Shown here one piece after another: positions 27,568 to 36,795 of a stretch of 64,000 bases of DNA. Below the pieces are notes generated by a model. It did not search any database. It was not told the DNA's origin and worked only from the letters and a program-made list of their open reading frames with translations. Source of the stretch: Janibacter limosus NBRC 16128 (GTDB taxonomy: Bacteria; Actinomycetota; Actinomycetes; Actinomycetales; Dermatophilaceae); NCBI RefSeq assembly GCF_001570985.1, contig NZ_BCSS01000010.1, forward strand, positions 27,212 to 91,211, read 5' to 3'. Numbering within the stretch: the first letter of the stretch is position 1; each line of letters starts with the position of its first letter. A program made the position numbers and the translations under genes.

Positions 27568-28194
27568 GTGGGCATCTTCCGACCGTCCTCTCGTGACGAC
27601 GCGTTCTTCCAGCTCTTCGCCGACAGCGCTCGCCAGAGCGTCTTGGCGGCCGAGACCCTCACCCAGATGTTGGCCGCAGATGCCGCCGAGCGCGAGGTGC
27701 TCCTGCCTCAGCTCAAGGACATCGAGCACGAGGCGGATGAGGCGACGCACGCGATCATCCGCAAGGTCAACACCAGCTTCGTCACCCCCTTCGACCACGG
27801 TGACATCGTCGAGCTGGCCGCGGCCCTCGACGACTGCACCGACGCCCTCGAGGCGGTGGGCCAGGCTGTCGTGCTCTACCGCATGGAGGCCCTGATGCCC
27901 GATGTCACCGGCCAGATGGAGGTCATCGTGCGGATGGCCCAGCTGACGGCGGACGCGATGCCACGCCTGGCGACGATGAAGGAGCTGCCCGAGTACTGGG
28001 TGGAGATCAATCGCCTCGAGAACGAAGGCGATGTCATCTATCGCACACTGCTGCGTGATCTCTTCTCCGGGGCGGTGACCGAGCCGATCGAGGTCATCAA
28101 GCACAAGGACATCATCGAGCGCCTCGAGCAGGCGGCCGATTGCTTCGAGACGGTCGCGCACCGGGTCGAGAGCATCGTCATCAAGGAGTCCTGA
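27568..28194 (+). CDS. DUF47/PhoU-like partner of Pit phosphate transporter
   Basis: 208 aa, all-helical. Acidic motifs IEHEADEATHAI and NRLENEGDVIYR are the metal-binding E/DxxxD pairs of the PhoU/DUF47 fold. Such proteins sit directly before pit genes and are thought to control transport by Pit. Start GTG 27568; the stop is followed after 5 nt by the pit start. It is not the PhoU of the Pst system, which is encoded separately at 49660-50334. Confidence 0.85.
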   Translation: MGIFRPSSRDDAFFQLFADSARQSVLAAETLTQMLAADAAEREVLLPQLKDIEHEADEATHAIIRKVNTSFVTPFDHGDIVELAAALDDCTDALEAVGQAVVLYRMEALMPDVTGQMEVIVRMAQLTADAMPRLATMKELPEYWVEINRLENEGDVIYRTLLRDLFSGAVTEPIEVIKHKDIIERLEQAADCFETVAHRVESIVIKES

Positions 28195-28199
28195 CGCTC

Positions 28200-29201
28200 G
28201 TGGAGTGGATCCCCGTTGCACTCGTCACCATCCTGGCGATGGGCTTCAACTACACCAACGGCTTCCATGACGCAGCCAATGCGATCGCCACGTCGGTCTC
28301 GACCCGTGCGCTCACGCCTCGGGCCGCGCTCGCCATGGCTGCCGTGGCCAACCTCTTCGGTGCCTTCTTCGGCGCCAAGGTCGCCGAGACCGTGGGCAAG
28401 GGCATCATCGATGCCCCGGGCGGCAACCTGGGCCTCGTGCTCTGTGGCGCCGCACTGCTCGGCGCGATCATCTGGAACCTGCTCACCTGGTGGTTCGGTC
28501 TGCCGTCCTCCTCCTCGCACGCACTCATCGGCGGGCTCGGCGGGGCGGCCCTGGTCGCCGGTGCCGCGGTGAAGTGGATGGGCATCTTCGAGAAGGTCAT
28601 CATCCCGATGCTCATCTCACCGGTGGTCGGGATCATCGTCGGCTTCCTGGTGATGAAGCTGATCCTGCGGGTCTTCCGCGACGCCAACCCCGGCAAGACC
28701 AAGAGAGGCTTCCGCCTGGCGCAGACGGCCTCCGCGGCCGCGATGGCCTTCGGCCACGGCATGCAGGACGCTGCCAAGACGGCCGGTGTCGTCGTCCTCG
28801 CGCTCACCGTCTCCGGTCACCAGCCCGACGGGGACCACAGCATCCCGATGTGGGTGCTCGTCATGTCGGCCGTCGTCATCTCGATGGGTACCTATGCGGG
28901 GGGCTGGCGGATCATGCGCACGCTGGGTCGCGGCATCATCCACCTGGACCCGCCGCAGGGCTTCGCTGCCGAGGTCACGGCAGCGTCGATCCTCTACGTC
29001 GCCACGATGCTCAAGGCGCCGATCTCGACGACGCACGCGATCACCGCGGCGATCATGGGGGTCGGGTCCACGAAGTCGCTCAAGGCGGTCCGGTGGGGCG
29101 TGGCCAAGAACATCGTCGGCGCGTGGATCTTCACCTTCCCCGGTGCGGGTCTCTGCGCGGCCGTGATGATGTGGATCGGGATGCTCGCCTTCGGCGTCTG
29201 A
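28200..29201 (+). CDS. Inorganic phosphate transporter, Pit family
   Basis: 333 aa with about ten hydrophobic helices. Both Pit repeats are present: GFNYTNGFHDAANAIAT with GLPSSSSHALIGG in the first half, and AFGHGMQDAAKTAG with APISTTHAITAAIMG in the second. Low-affinity, proton- or cation-coupled import of metal-phosphate. GTG 28200 is the likely start; the upstream frame is a DUF47 shadow. With PstSCAB on the opposite strand downstream, low- and high-affinity phosphate uptake lie tail to tail. Confidence 0.9.
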   Translation: MEWIPVALVTILAMGFNYTNGFHDAANAIATSVSTRALTPRAALAMAAVANLFGAFFGAKVAETVGKGIIDAPGGNLGLVLCGAALLGAIIWNLLTWWFGLPSSSSHALIGGLGGAALVAGAAVKWMGIFEKVIIPMLISPVVGIIVGFLVMKLILRVFRDANPGKTKRGFRLAQTASAAAMAFGHGMQDAAKTAGVVVLALTVSGHQPDGDHSIPMWVLVMSAVVISMGTYAGGWRIMRTLGRGIIHLDPPQGFAAEVTAASILYVATMLKAPISTTHAITAAIMGVGSTKSLKAVRWGVAKNIVGAWIFTFPGAGLCAAVMMWIGMLAFGV

Positions 29202-29225
29202 CCCCTCCACCAGCTCCACGACGAG

Positions 29226-29260
29226 CGGCCGACGGATCCCCCCTGCGGGTCCGTCGGCCG
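29226..29260. terminator. Bidirectional terminator between pit and pstB
   Basis: CGGCCGACGGA (29226-29236) and TCCGTCGGCCG (29250-29260) form an 11-bp stem that extends inward by three pairs. It separates the convergent pit and pst operons. Confidence 0.75.
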
Positions 29261-29298
29261 TCGCCGTTCTGCTGACCCCCGACGAAGGGGGCGGTCTG

Positions 29299-30078
29299 TC
29301 AGCCGAAGCGGCCGGAGATGTAGTCCTCCGTCGCCTTCTCGCCCGGGTTGTTGAAGATCTTCTGGGTGTCGTCGAACTCCACGAGCTGACCCGGCTTGCC
29401 GGTGCCCTCGATGTTGAAGAAGCCGGTGCGGTCGGAGCACCGCGCCGCCTGCTGCATGTTGTGGGTGACGATGACGATGGTGTAGTTCTCCTTCAGCTGC
29501 GCGATGAGGTCCTCGACCGCCAGCGTGGAGATCGGGTCCAGTGCCGAGCACGGCTCGTCCATGAGGACGACCTCGGGCTTCACGGCGATCGTGCGCGCGA
29601 TGCACAGACGCTGCTGCTGGCCGCCGGACAGGCCCGAGCCGGGCTTGTCGAGACGGTCCTTGACCTCGTTCCAGAGGTTGGCACCGCGCAGGCTGCTCTC
29701 GACGAGCTCGTCGGCGTCAGAACGCTTGATGCGCTTGTTGTTGAGCTTGACCCCGGCCAGGACGTTTTCCTTGATGGACATCGTGGGGAAGGGGTTGGGC
29801 TTCTGGAAGACCATGCCCACCTTGCGGCGGACCATGACCGGGTCGACACCCTTGGCGTAGAGGTTCTCCCCGTCGATGATGACCTCACCATCGACCCGGG
29901 CTCCCGGGATCACCTCGTGCATGCGGTTGAGCGAGCGGAGGAAGGTTGACTTGCCACAGCCCGAGGGGCCGATGAGTGCCGTGACCGAGCGAGGCTCGAT
30001 GGTGACGGACACGTCCTTCACAGCGAGGAAGTCGCTGTAGTAGATGTCAAGGTTCTTGACGTCGATGCGCTTGGACAC
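29299..30078 (-). CDS. pstB: Phosphate ABC transporter ATPase
   Basis: 259 aa. Walker [11 protein letters not shown]-loop [13 protein letters not shown] (the PstB-specific form), signature LSGGQQQRL, Walker [16 protein letters not shown] and switch His in IVTHNMQQA. Energises high-affinity phosphate uptake through PstC-PstA. Start GTG 30078 has AAGGAA about 9 nt upstream; the frame extending to 30243 runs into pstA and is rejected. Last gene of pstS-pstC-pstA-pstB. Confidence 0.95.
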   Translation of the reverse strand: MSKRIDVKNLDIYYSDFLAVKDVSVTIEPRSVTALIGPSGCGKSTFLRSLNRMHEVIPGARVDGEVIIDGENLYAKGVDPVMVRRKVGMVFQKPNPFPTMSIKENVLAGVKLNNKRIKRSDADELVESSLRGANLWNEVKDRLDKPGSGLSGGQQQRLCIARTIAVKPEVVLMDEPCSALDPISTLAVEDLIAQLKENYTIVIVTHNMQQAARCSDRTGFFNIEGTGKPGQLVEFDDTQKIFNNPGEKATEDYISGRFG

Positions 30079-30103
30079 GTGATGGTTCCTTGTCTGAGTC
30101 GCG

Positions 30104-31165
30104 TCAGCGACCGGTCTTGGGGGCGAAGAACGTGGAGATGAGGCGGGCGACGATGTTGAGGACCATGACCAGCACCATGAGCACCAGGGCCGCAGTCCAT
30201 GCGGCCGCGAGGCTGTCGTCCTTGTTGGTGCCCGGGTTGGCATAGGAGCTGTACGCGAAGAGCGGCAGCGCCGACATCGACCCCTCGACCGGGTTGAAGT
30301 TGACCGCGCGGGAGGCGCCCATCGTGATCAGGAGCGGCGCGGTCTCACCCATGACGCGCGCGATGGCCAGGGTGATCCCCGTGGCGAGACCGGCGATGGC
30401 GGTGGGCAGGACGACCTTGGCGATCGTCAGCCACTTGGAGACGCCCAGGGCGTAGCTGGCCTCGCGCAGCTCGTTGGGCACCAGGCGCAGCATCTCCTCG
30501 CTCGAGCGGACCACCGTCGGGATCATCAGCACCGACAGCGCGACGGCCCCGACGATGCCTGCCTGATAGGCGACGTCGCCGAGGGCCATGGTGAAGAAGC
30601 CGATGGCGAAGAGCCCGGCGACGATCGAGGGGATGCCGGTCATGACGTCGACGAAGAAGGTCAGACCACGCGCCAGGACACCCTTGTTGCCGTACTCGAC
30701 GAGGTAGATCGCGGCGAAGAGACCGATGGGGACCGAGATCAACGTGGCGATGCCCGTCGTGATGATCGTGCCGATGATCGCGTGGTAGGCCCCACCGATG
30801 TCCCCGGAGCCGACACCGCGCATCGAGTAGGTGAAGAACTCGATGTCGAAGCGGTCCAACCCCTTGGACAGGATGGTCCAGATCACCGAGATGAGCGGCA
30901 CCATCGCCAGGAGGAAGGCCGTCGTGACCACGCCGGTCACCATGCGGTCCGTGGCGTGGCGTGCCCCCTCGACCGCGCGCGCCGCGACGTAGATGGCCAC
31001 GCAGTAGATCAGCGCGCCGACGAGGATGGTGCTGAGCGGGTTGAGGGCGCCGAGCGCGGCCAGCAGGGCGATCGCGACGATGGCTGAGCCGGTGAGGATG
31101 GCCCAGCGGGCCGGCTTCTCCAGGCGACCGACGGCCTGCACGTCGTCATGGGTGGTGGCGGTCAT
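30104..31165 (-). CDS. pstA: Phosphate ABC transporter permease PstA
   Basis: 353 aa with about seven hydrophobic helices; N-terminus hydrophilic. The permease loop [28 protein letters not shown] carries the EAA-type motif that contacts PstB, followed by [11 protein letters not shown], typical of PstA. ATG 31165 overlaps the pstC stop by one base (TGATG). Confidence 0.93.
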   Translation of the reverse strand: MTATTHDDVQAVGRLEKPARWAILTGSAIVAIALLAALGALNPLSTILVGALIYCVAIYVAARAVEGARHATDRMVTGVVTTAFLLAMVPLISVIWTILSKGLDRFDIEFFTYSMRGVGSGDIGGAYHAIIGTIITTGIATLISVPIGLFAAIYLVEYGNKGVLARGLTFFVDVMTGIPSIVAGLFAIGFFTMALGDVAYQAGIVGAVALSVLMIPTVVRSSEEMLRLVPNELREASYALGVSKWLTIAKVVLPTAIAGLATGITLAIARVMGETAPLLITMGASRAVNFNPVEGSMSALPLFAYSSYANPGTNKDDSLAAAWTAALVLMVLVMVLNIVARLISTFFAPKTGR

Positions 31166-32121
31166 CAGTTGGCTCCAGAGAACTCGGACCGGCGGGAGAT
31201 GATCCACCGGGCGAACATGTTGACGAGGAAGGTGACGACGAAGAGCGCCAGGCCGGAGACGAAGAGCGTGCTGCGCTCCACTCCGAAGGACTCGGGGAAG
31301 TTCAGCGCGATGTCACCGGCGATGGTGCCCGGCGTGTTGGCCGTGAGCAGCTCCCACGAGTAGCCGCCGCCGCTGGCCGACAGGATGATGGCCACGGCCA
31401 TCGTCTCGCCGAGCGCGCGGCCCAGGCCGAGCATGGCGCCCGAGACGACACCGGACTTGCCGAAGGGGATGACCGTCTGGCGGATCATCTCCCACCGGGT
31501 GGCGCCGAGGGCGAGCGAGGCCTCCTCGTGCAGGCGCGGGGTCTGGAGGAAGACCTCGCGGTTCACGGCGGTCATGATCGGCAGGATCATGATGGCCAGC
31601 ACGATGCCGATCATGAGCATGGTGCGACCGGTCGTGGTCACCGTCCCCGAGAACAGGGGGATGAAGCCGAGGTGCTCGTTGAGGAACGCGAACGACGGGA
31701 CCGCGCTGCCAGCGATCTGCATGCCCCAGAGGCCGAAGATGATCGACGGGACGGCGGCGAGCAGGTCGACGACGTAGCCCAGGCCCGAGGCCAGGCGGCG
31801 CGGGGCGTAGTGGCTGATGAAGAGGGCGATCCCCATGGACAGCGGCACCGCGATGAGCAGGGCGATGACCGAGGACAGCAGGGTCCCGAAGATCAGCGGA
31901 CCGACATAGGCGACCAGCCCGGCACCACCGCGGACCTCGCTGCCGTCGGCGACGAGGGCGTCCTTGGCTCCCCAGAAGAGGAAGAAGGTGACGCCGATGA
32001 GGACGAGGAGGATGACGATCCCGGCGGAGTGGGACAGCGCGCTGAAGATCGCGTCACCGAACCGGCGCCCGGATCTCAGGCTGGATGTCTTGGTCGTGTC
32101 CACTGCTGGCGTGCTGCTCAC
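31165..32121 (-). CDS. pstC: Phosphate ABC transporter permease PstC
   Basis: 318 aa with six to seven helices. Motifs LHEEASLALGATRWEMIRQT and LGRALGETMAVAII are the ATPase-contact loop and following helix of PstC. Start GTG 32121 with AGGA about 6 nt before. A strong hairpin separates it from pstS, suggesting lower expression of the permease genes than of the binding protein. Confidence 0.93.
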   Translation of the reverse strand: MSSTPAVDTTKTSSLRSGRRFGDAIFSALSHSAGIVILLVLIGVTFFLFWGAKDALVADGSEVRGGAGLVAYVGPLIFGTLLSSVIALLIAVPLSMGIALFISHYAPRRLASGLGYVVDLLAAVPSIIFGLWGMQIAGSAVPSFAFLNEHLGFIPLFSGTVTTTGRTMLMIGIVLAIMILPIMTAVNREVFLQTPRLHEEASLALGATRWEMIRQTVIPFGKSGVVSGAMLGLGRALGETMAVAIILSASGGGYSWELLTANTPGTIAGDIALNFPESFGVERSTLFVSGLALFVVTFLVNMFARWIISRRSEFSGAN

Positions 32122-32170
32122 GGTGTCCTGCTGCTTCCTTCAGGGGGAGGGACGGGCGACGGGCGACACG

Positions 32171-32213
32171 CCGATCGGCCCTGTGACTGCTGGGCAGCCA
32201 CAGGGCCGATCGG
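32171..32213 (-). terminator. Partial terminator/attenuator between pstS and pstC
   Basis: CCGATCGGCCCTGTG (32171-32185) and CACAGGGCCGATCGG (32199-32213) form a perfect 15-bp stem with a 13-nt loop. Since pstCAB have no visible promoter of their own after it, readthrough should set the ratio of PstS to the permease. Confidence 0.75.
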
Positions 32214-32236
32214 ATCGACCGGTGGGGTCACGCTCG

Positions 32237-33352
32237 TCAGTCGGTCTTGATCTGGTCCAGCGCGGAGGTGGCGCTCTTGGTGGAGCCCTCGCTCAGCGCA
32301 GCGGAGCCGGCAGCGTCGGTGGAGGCCTTCTGGCCGTCCTCCGAGATGGCGTACTCGAGGTAGGCCTTGACGGTCTTGGCCGTCTCCGGGTCCTTGTAGT
32401 CGGTGCAGGCGACCGCGTAGGAGACCAGGACCACCGGGTAGACGCCCTCGCCGGCGTTGCCACGGTCGAGCTTGACGGCGAAGTTGGTCGCGCTGGACTC
32501 GTCGGTGCGCTTCGCGCTCTCGAGGATCTTGGCGGCGGCGTCGGGGCTGTACTCGATGAACTCCTTGCCGGCCTTGATCTTGGCCGCGGTGAGGTCACCG
32601 ATCTGCGAGGCGTCGGCGTAGCCGATGTTGCCCTCGCCGGCGCCGATGGTGTCGACGACACCGGAGGTGCCCTTGGCCGCCTCGCCACCCTTGACGGGCC
32701 ACACGTCGTCGGGCTCGTGCTTCCAGTTCTCCGGGGCTGCCTCAGCCAGGTACGAGGAGAAGTTCTTCGACGTGCCGGACTCGTCCGAGCGGTTGACCGG
32801 CGTGATCTTGGTGTCGGGCAGCGTGACGCCCTTGTTGTCCTTGGCGATCGCCGGGTCGTTCCAGGTCTTGATCTTGCCGGAGAAGATGTCCGCGATGACC
32901 GGCGCGCTCAGGTTGAGGCTGTCGACGCCCTTGAGGTTGAAGGCGACGGCGATCGGGGAGACGTAGATGGGGAACTGGATCGTCTCGCCGGTGCAGCCCT
33001 TCTCCTTCGCGGAGGCGATCTCCTCCTCGGACATGGCCGAGTCGGTGCCGGCGAAGTTGACGGCGCCGTTGATGAACTTCTCCCGGCCGGTGCCCGAGCC
33101 GTCGGGCGCGTACTCGACGGTGGCGTCGGGCGCCTCGTCGGTGAACTTGGCGATCCACTCGTTCTGGGCCTTCTCCATGGAGCTGGCGCCGGCACCCTTG
33201 ATCGTGCCGGCCACGGCGTCGGAGCTCGAGTCGGAGCCGGAGGTGGAGTCGGAGCCACCTTCGTTGCCCGCGCCACAGGCGGCCATGGAGAAGGTGAGGG
33301 CGAGGGCAGCGGTCGTGGTGAGGACCTTGCGGCTGCGGGTGGAGCGAGTCAC
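32237..33352 (-). CDS. pstS: Phosphate-binding lipoprotein PstS
   Basis: 371 aa. Signal peptide with lipobox SMAAC (Cys 26), a Ser/Asp-rich linker, then the phosphate-binding fold: IKGAGASSMEKAQNEW, EYAPDGSGTGREKFI and NRSDESGTSKNF supply the Ser/Thr/Asp/Arg ligands of bound phosphate. It captures phosphate outside the membrane for PstCAB. GTG 33352 places the signal peptide correctly. The promoter region carries a four-unit PHO box, so phosphate starvation should induce it through the RegX3/PhoP-type regulator. Confidence 0.95.
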   Translation of the reverse strand: MTRSTRSRKVLTTTAALALTFSMAACGAGNEGGSDSTSGSDSSSDAVAGTIKGAGASSMEKAQNEWIAKFTDEAPDATVEYAPDGSGTGREKFINGAVNFAGTDSAMSEEEIASAKEKGCTGETIQFPIYVSPIAVAFNLKGVDSLNLSAPVIADIFSGKIKTWNDPAIAKDNKGVTLPDTKITPVNRSDESGTSKNFSSYLAEAAPENWKHEPDDVWPVKGGEAAKGTSGVVDTIGAGEGNIGYADASQIGDLTAAKIKAGKEFIEYSPDAAAKILESAKRTDESSATNFAVKLDRGNAGEGVYPVVLVSYAVACTDYKDPETAKTVKAYLEYAISEDGQKASTDAAGSAALSEGSTKSATSALDQIKTD

Positions 33353-33434
33353 GTCTGTCAGACCTCTCTGAGGGGGTGGACACGGACACGCGACGAGGGC
33401 AGCCCGCCGCGACCGCCGTGGTCGTACGTTGACG

Positions 33435-33440
33435 AAGGTA
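33435..33440 (-). promoter_or_regulatory. -10 box (TACCTT) of pstS
   Basis: TACCTT on the minus strand lies 5 bp downstream of the PHO box, the normal arrangement for an activator covering the -35 site. Confidence 0.55.
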
Positions 33441-33445
33441 GGGAC

Positions 33446-33489
33446 GCTCGGTGACCGGACGGTCCGCAATCGGTGAACACTCGGTGAAT
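33446..33489 (-). promoter_or_regulatory. PHO box upstream of pstS
   Basis: Four consecutive 11-nt units on the minus strand: ATTCACCGAGT, GTTCACCGATT, GCGGACCGTCC and GGTCACCGAGC. Three keep the TCACC core; the third keeps ACC. This 11-nt phasing is the established PhoP/RegX3 binding pattern of actinobacteria. Confidence 0.85.
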
Positions 33490-33554
33490 CGCACCTGCAC
33501 AGTGCGTGGTTCAGGTCGCGGGTGCGTCACACCCGGGGTATGGCAGGAGGTCTC

Positions 33555-34511
33555 TCAGCCGCGATCGAGCGGGTGGTGCCGCTCGGCGGCGACGACCCGG
33601 GCGGCCTCACCCGTCCCCACGATGTGGGCGAGCAGGACCTCCCCCTTCGCCAGTCCGTCGGTGGCGACCTCGTCGATGACCGAGCGGGCCACCAGCCCCG
33701 GCGCCAGTGCGGGATCGACCCGATCGAGCAGCCGCTTGACGAGGTCGGGGAGCACCGGTCCGTGGCTGCACAGGCAGGCCGGGACACCTCGGACGAGCAG
33801 CCGGTCCAGGTGGTGCCCGGCACGGCTGGGGTCCTGGGCGTAGCCCTCCTCCGACAGCCCGGGCTTGAGATGGAGCCTGCCGCCGCTGGCCGTGGCATAG
33901 GGAGCGAGCGTGTCGCTGGCTCGCGTGGACGGGCTGCTCACCAGACGCTCGATGCCGTACCCGGCGAGCAGGGGGACGAGCTCGGAGGCCTGTGCGCGGC
34001 CTCGATCATCGAGGGGACGCAGCCAGTCGTCGTCAGTCCAGGAGGCGCGAGGTCGTGCCTTGGCGTGGCGCAGGATCGCCAGCGGCCATGTCGTCAGGGT
34101 GCCGCTGGAGTCGGCGGCCAGGAGTGCCGCCACCTGCGCCCGGTCGTGCGCGTAGGTGAGGCGCTGCTGGGCCGCAGCGGCCTCGACCCAGTCGACTGCG
34201 TCGACCTCGTGCACCAGCCCGCCGTCACCGCCGGTGACCTCCGCGGCCCAGTAGCGCACCTCCTTGACCGCGGCGCCGGTCCGGGTGGCGACCGTGTAGG
34301 TCGTCGTGGGCAACGGATGCCCCAGGCGCACCCGTAGTCCGGTCTCCTCGAGGGTCTCCCGCACGCCGGCGACGGGGAAGGTCTCGCCGCGCTCGAGCTT
34401 GCCCTTGGCCCACGACCAGTCGTCGTACCGGGGGCGGTGGACGAGTGCGACCTGCAGGTGACCACGTCGGCGACGCCACGGCAGGGTGCCTGCCGCCAGG
34501 ACCGTCGCCAT
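33555..34511 (-). CDS. mutT1: Nudix hydrolase-histidine phosphatase fusion (MutT1-like)
   Basis: 318 aa in two domains. Residues ~1-135 are a Nudix hydrolase with an intact box, from GKLERGET to RETLEETGL (Gx5Ex7REUxEExGU). Residues ~140-318 are a histidine phosphatase with LRHAKARPR (the phospho-His motif), LVSSPSTRASDTL and CLCSHGPVLP. Mycobacterial MutT1 has this arrangement and hydrolyses 8-oxo-GTP and diadenosine polyphosphates. ATG 34511 is 2 nt after the ppk stop. The ppk-mutT1 order is the same as in mycobacteria. Confidence 0.85.
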   Translation of the reverse strand: MATVLAAGTLPWRRRRGHLQVALVHRPRYDDWSWAKGKLERGETFPVAGVRETLEETGLRVRLGHPLPTTTYTVATRTGAAVKEVRYWAAEVTGGDGGLVHEVDAVDWVEAAAAQQRLTYAHDRAQVAALLAADSSGTLTTWPLAILRHAKARPRASWTDDDWLRPLDDRGRAQASELVPLLAGYGIERLVSSPSTRASDTLAPYATASGGRLHLKPGLSEEGYAQDPSRAGHHLDRLLVRGVPACLCSHGPVLPDLVKRLLDRVDPALAPGLVARSVIDEVATDGLAKGEVLLAHIVGTGEAARVVAAERHHPLDRG

Positions 34512-34513
34512 CG

Positions 34514-36790
34514 TCAGCGCCGAGCCTTGCGACGACGCTTGGCGTGCATCGCGATGAGGGCAGCCTGGATGTCGGGCAGCGGGAGCCCGTCGGTGTCCTG
34601 GTGGATGCGCGTCCAGCGGCCGTCCCCGTCGAGGGCCCAGTGGGCGTAGTCGTCGGACATCCCGCGGGCCACGAGGTCGAAGAGCTGATCGACATGACGG
34701 GGGTCGGCGATGCGGACCAGGGCCTCCACGCGGCGGTCGAGGTTGCGGTGCATGAGGTCGGCGGAGCCGATCCAGGCCTCGCGGTCGTCTCCGGTGCCGA
34801 AGAGGAAGAGACGTGAGTGCTCGAGGAAGCGTCCGAGCACGGAGTGCACGCGGATGGTGTCGCTCAGCCCCTCGACGCCGGGCCGGAGGGCGCAGATGCC
34901 GCGGACCCAGATGTCGATCTGCACTCCGGCGGCGCTCGCGCGGTAGAGGGCGTCGATCGTCGCCTCGTCGACGAGGGAGTTGACCTTGAAGGCGACATGG
35001 CCGTCCCCGGTACGCGCCTGTCGCTGGACCTGCTTGTCGATCCGGGTGAGGAGCCCGTCGCGCAGGCTGCGTGGCGCGACGAGCAGTCGCTTGAACTTGC
35101 TGCGCGGCGCCAGGCCGGAGAGTTGGTTGAACAGTCGGGTCAGGTCCTGGCCGACCTCGGGGTCTGCCGTGAGCAGCCCGATGTCCTCGTAGTGCCGGGC
35201 GGTCTTGGGGTTGTAGTTGCCCGTGCCGACGTGGCAGTACCGCTTGACCCCGTCAGGCTCCTGCCGCACCACGAGTGCGAGCTTGCCGTGGGTCTTGAGG
35301 CCGACGATGCCATAGACGACGTGGACGCCTGCGTGCTCGAGCTTGCGCGCCCACTCGATGTTGTTCTGCTCGTCGAAGCGAGCCTTGATCTCGACGACGG
35401 CCAGCACCTGCTTGCCCGCCTCGGCGGCGTCGATGAGGGCATCGACGATGGGGCTGTCGCCGCTCGTGCGGTAGAGGGTCTGCTTGATCGCGAGAACCTG
35501 GGGGTCGGCGGCTGCCTGCTCGAGGAAGGCCTGGACCGAGGTCGAGAAGGAGTCGTAGGGGTGCTGCAGCAGCACGTCCTGCTGGGCGATGCGCTCGATG
35601 AGGTTGGCGGCCTTGGAGGACTCGGCGGGCGCGAGGTCGGCGTTGGTCCGGGCGACGAAGGGAGGGAAGTGCAGGTCGGTGCGGTCGATGTCGGCGATCT
35701 CGTTGAGGCCGCGCAGGTCGAGCGGTGCGGGCAGCCGGTAGACCTCGTCGTCGGTCACGCCGAGCTCGCGGCTGAGCAGCTCCATGACGTGGTCGTCGAG
35801 GTCCTCCTCCACCTCGAGCCGCACGGGCGGGCCGAAGCGACGGCGGGTCAGTTCCTTCTCAAGGGCTGCGAGCAGGTTCTCCGCGTCGTCCTCCTCCACC
35901 TCGAGGTCCTCGTTGCGGGTGACCCTGAAGGAGTAGTGCTCGTGCACCTCCATGCCGGGGAAGAGCTGGTCGAGATGGGCGGCGATGACGTCCTCGAGGG
36001 GGACGACCTGTGCCTCGAAGAGGTCGGCGGTCACCGAGGCCGTGGCCCGACGGACCTTGAGGAAGCGCGGGAGCGAGGGCGGCATCTTGATCCGCGCGAA
36101 GTGCTCCTTGCCCGTCTTGGGGTTGATGAGGATGACGGCGAGGTTGAGCGAGAGCCCGGAGATGTAGGGGAAGGGGTGCGCCGGGTCGACGGCCAGGGGG
36201 GTGAGCACGGGGAAGATCTCATTGCTGAAGAGCTCGGTCAAGCGCTCCTGCTCAGGCGGCTCGACCTCGCTCCAGCGCACGATGCTGATGCCCTCGTCGA
36301 CCAGGGCAGGGCGCACGCTCTCCTCGAAGATGCGCGTCTGCATGGCGACCAGGTCGTGGGTGATGCGGGAGATGTGCTCGAGGACCTCCCGTGGCTCCAG
36401 GCCCGAGGGGCTACGCACCGCGATACCGGTCGCAATGCGTCGTTTGAGGCCAGCGACGCGGACCATGAAGAACTCGTCGAGGTTGCTCGTGAAGATCGCC
36501 AGGAAACGGGCCCGCTCGAGCAGCGGCACGGACTCGTCGGCGGCGAGCTGCAGGACCCGCTCGTTGAACTGCAGCCAGCTGATCTCACGGTCGAGGAACC
36601 GGTCGCTCGGCAGGTCGGACGCACTCGCCTCCTCGTGCGAGGACACACGCACGAAGCGTCCGTTGGCCGCACGGGGGCGCAGCTCGTTGGTCGCAGCAGG
36701 TGAGGAGGACGAGATGGAGACATCGCCCGGGATGATCCCCGGTCGTGCGGTGAGGGCCGCCGGGGTGTCGAGGGAGGAGTCGTCCGACAT
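34514..36790 (-). CDS. ppk: Polyphosphate kinase
   Basis: 758 aa, normal for Ppk1. [15 protein letters not shown] opens the N domain; LQHPYDSF and the catalytic region [19 protein letters not shown] contain the autophosphorylated His (~530); [14 protein letters not shown] is the second His/Arg block. It polymerises the gamma-phosphate of ATP into polyphosphate. ATG 36790 has AGGA 8 nt upstream; ATG 36799 overlaps the mshD stop as ATGA and is the alternative. A PHO box lies just upstream, so it should rise under phosphate limitation. Confidence 0.95.
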   Translation of the reverse strand: MSDDSSLDTPAALTARPGIIPGDVSISSSSPAATNELRPRAANGRFVRVSSHEEASASDLPSDRFLDREISWLQFNERVLQLAADESVPLLERARFLAIFTSNLDEFFMVRVAGLKRRIATGIAVRSPSGLEPREVLEHISRITHDLVAMQTRIFEESVRPALVDEGISIVRWSEVEPPEQERLTELFSNEIFPVLTPLAVDPAHPFPYISGLSLNLAVILINPKTGKEHFARIKMPPSLPRFLKVRRATASVTADLFEAQVVPLEDVIAAHLDQLFPGMEVHEHYSFRVTRNEDLEVEEDDAENLLAALEKELTRRRFGPPVRLEVEEDLDDHVMELLSRELGVTDDEVYRLPAPLDLRGLNEIADIDRTDLHFPPFVARTNADLAPAESSKAANLIERIAQQDVLLQHPYDSFSTSVQAFLEQAAADPQVLAIKQTLYRTSGDSPIVDALIDAAEAGKQVLAVVEIKARFDEQNNIEWARKLEHAGVHVVYGIVGLKTHGKLALVVRQEPDGVKRYCHVGTGNYNPKTARHYEDIGLLTADPEVGQDLTRLFNQLSGLAPRSKFKRLLVAPRSLRDGLLTRIDKQVQRQARTGDGHVAFKVNSLVDEATIDALYRASAAGVQIDIWVRGICALRPGVEGLSDTIRVHSVLGRFLEHSRLFLFGTGDDREAWIGSADLMHRNLDRRVEALVRIADPRHVDQLFDLVARGMSDDYAHWALDGDGRWTRIHQDTDGLPLPDIQAALIAMHAKRRRKARR

Positions 36791-36795
36791 GGGAC

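Noticed and set aside
27378..27596. 72-aa open frame upstream of DUF47
   Set aside because: Runs into the DUF47 start in another frame, has no Shine-Dalgarno, and its start is too close to the -10 box. The shorter frame from 27382 is kept only as a possible leader peptide.
30079..30243. 55-residue N-terminal extension of PstB
   Set aside because: It overlaps the pstA gene and lacks homology; GTG 30078 has a Shine-Dalgarno and the normal PstB N-terminus.
34817..36703. 628-aa plus-strand open frame
   Set aside because: Antisense to ppk, whose conserved motifs are intact.
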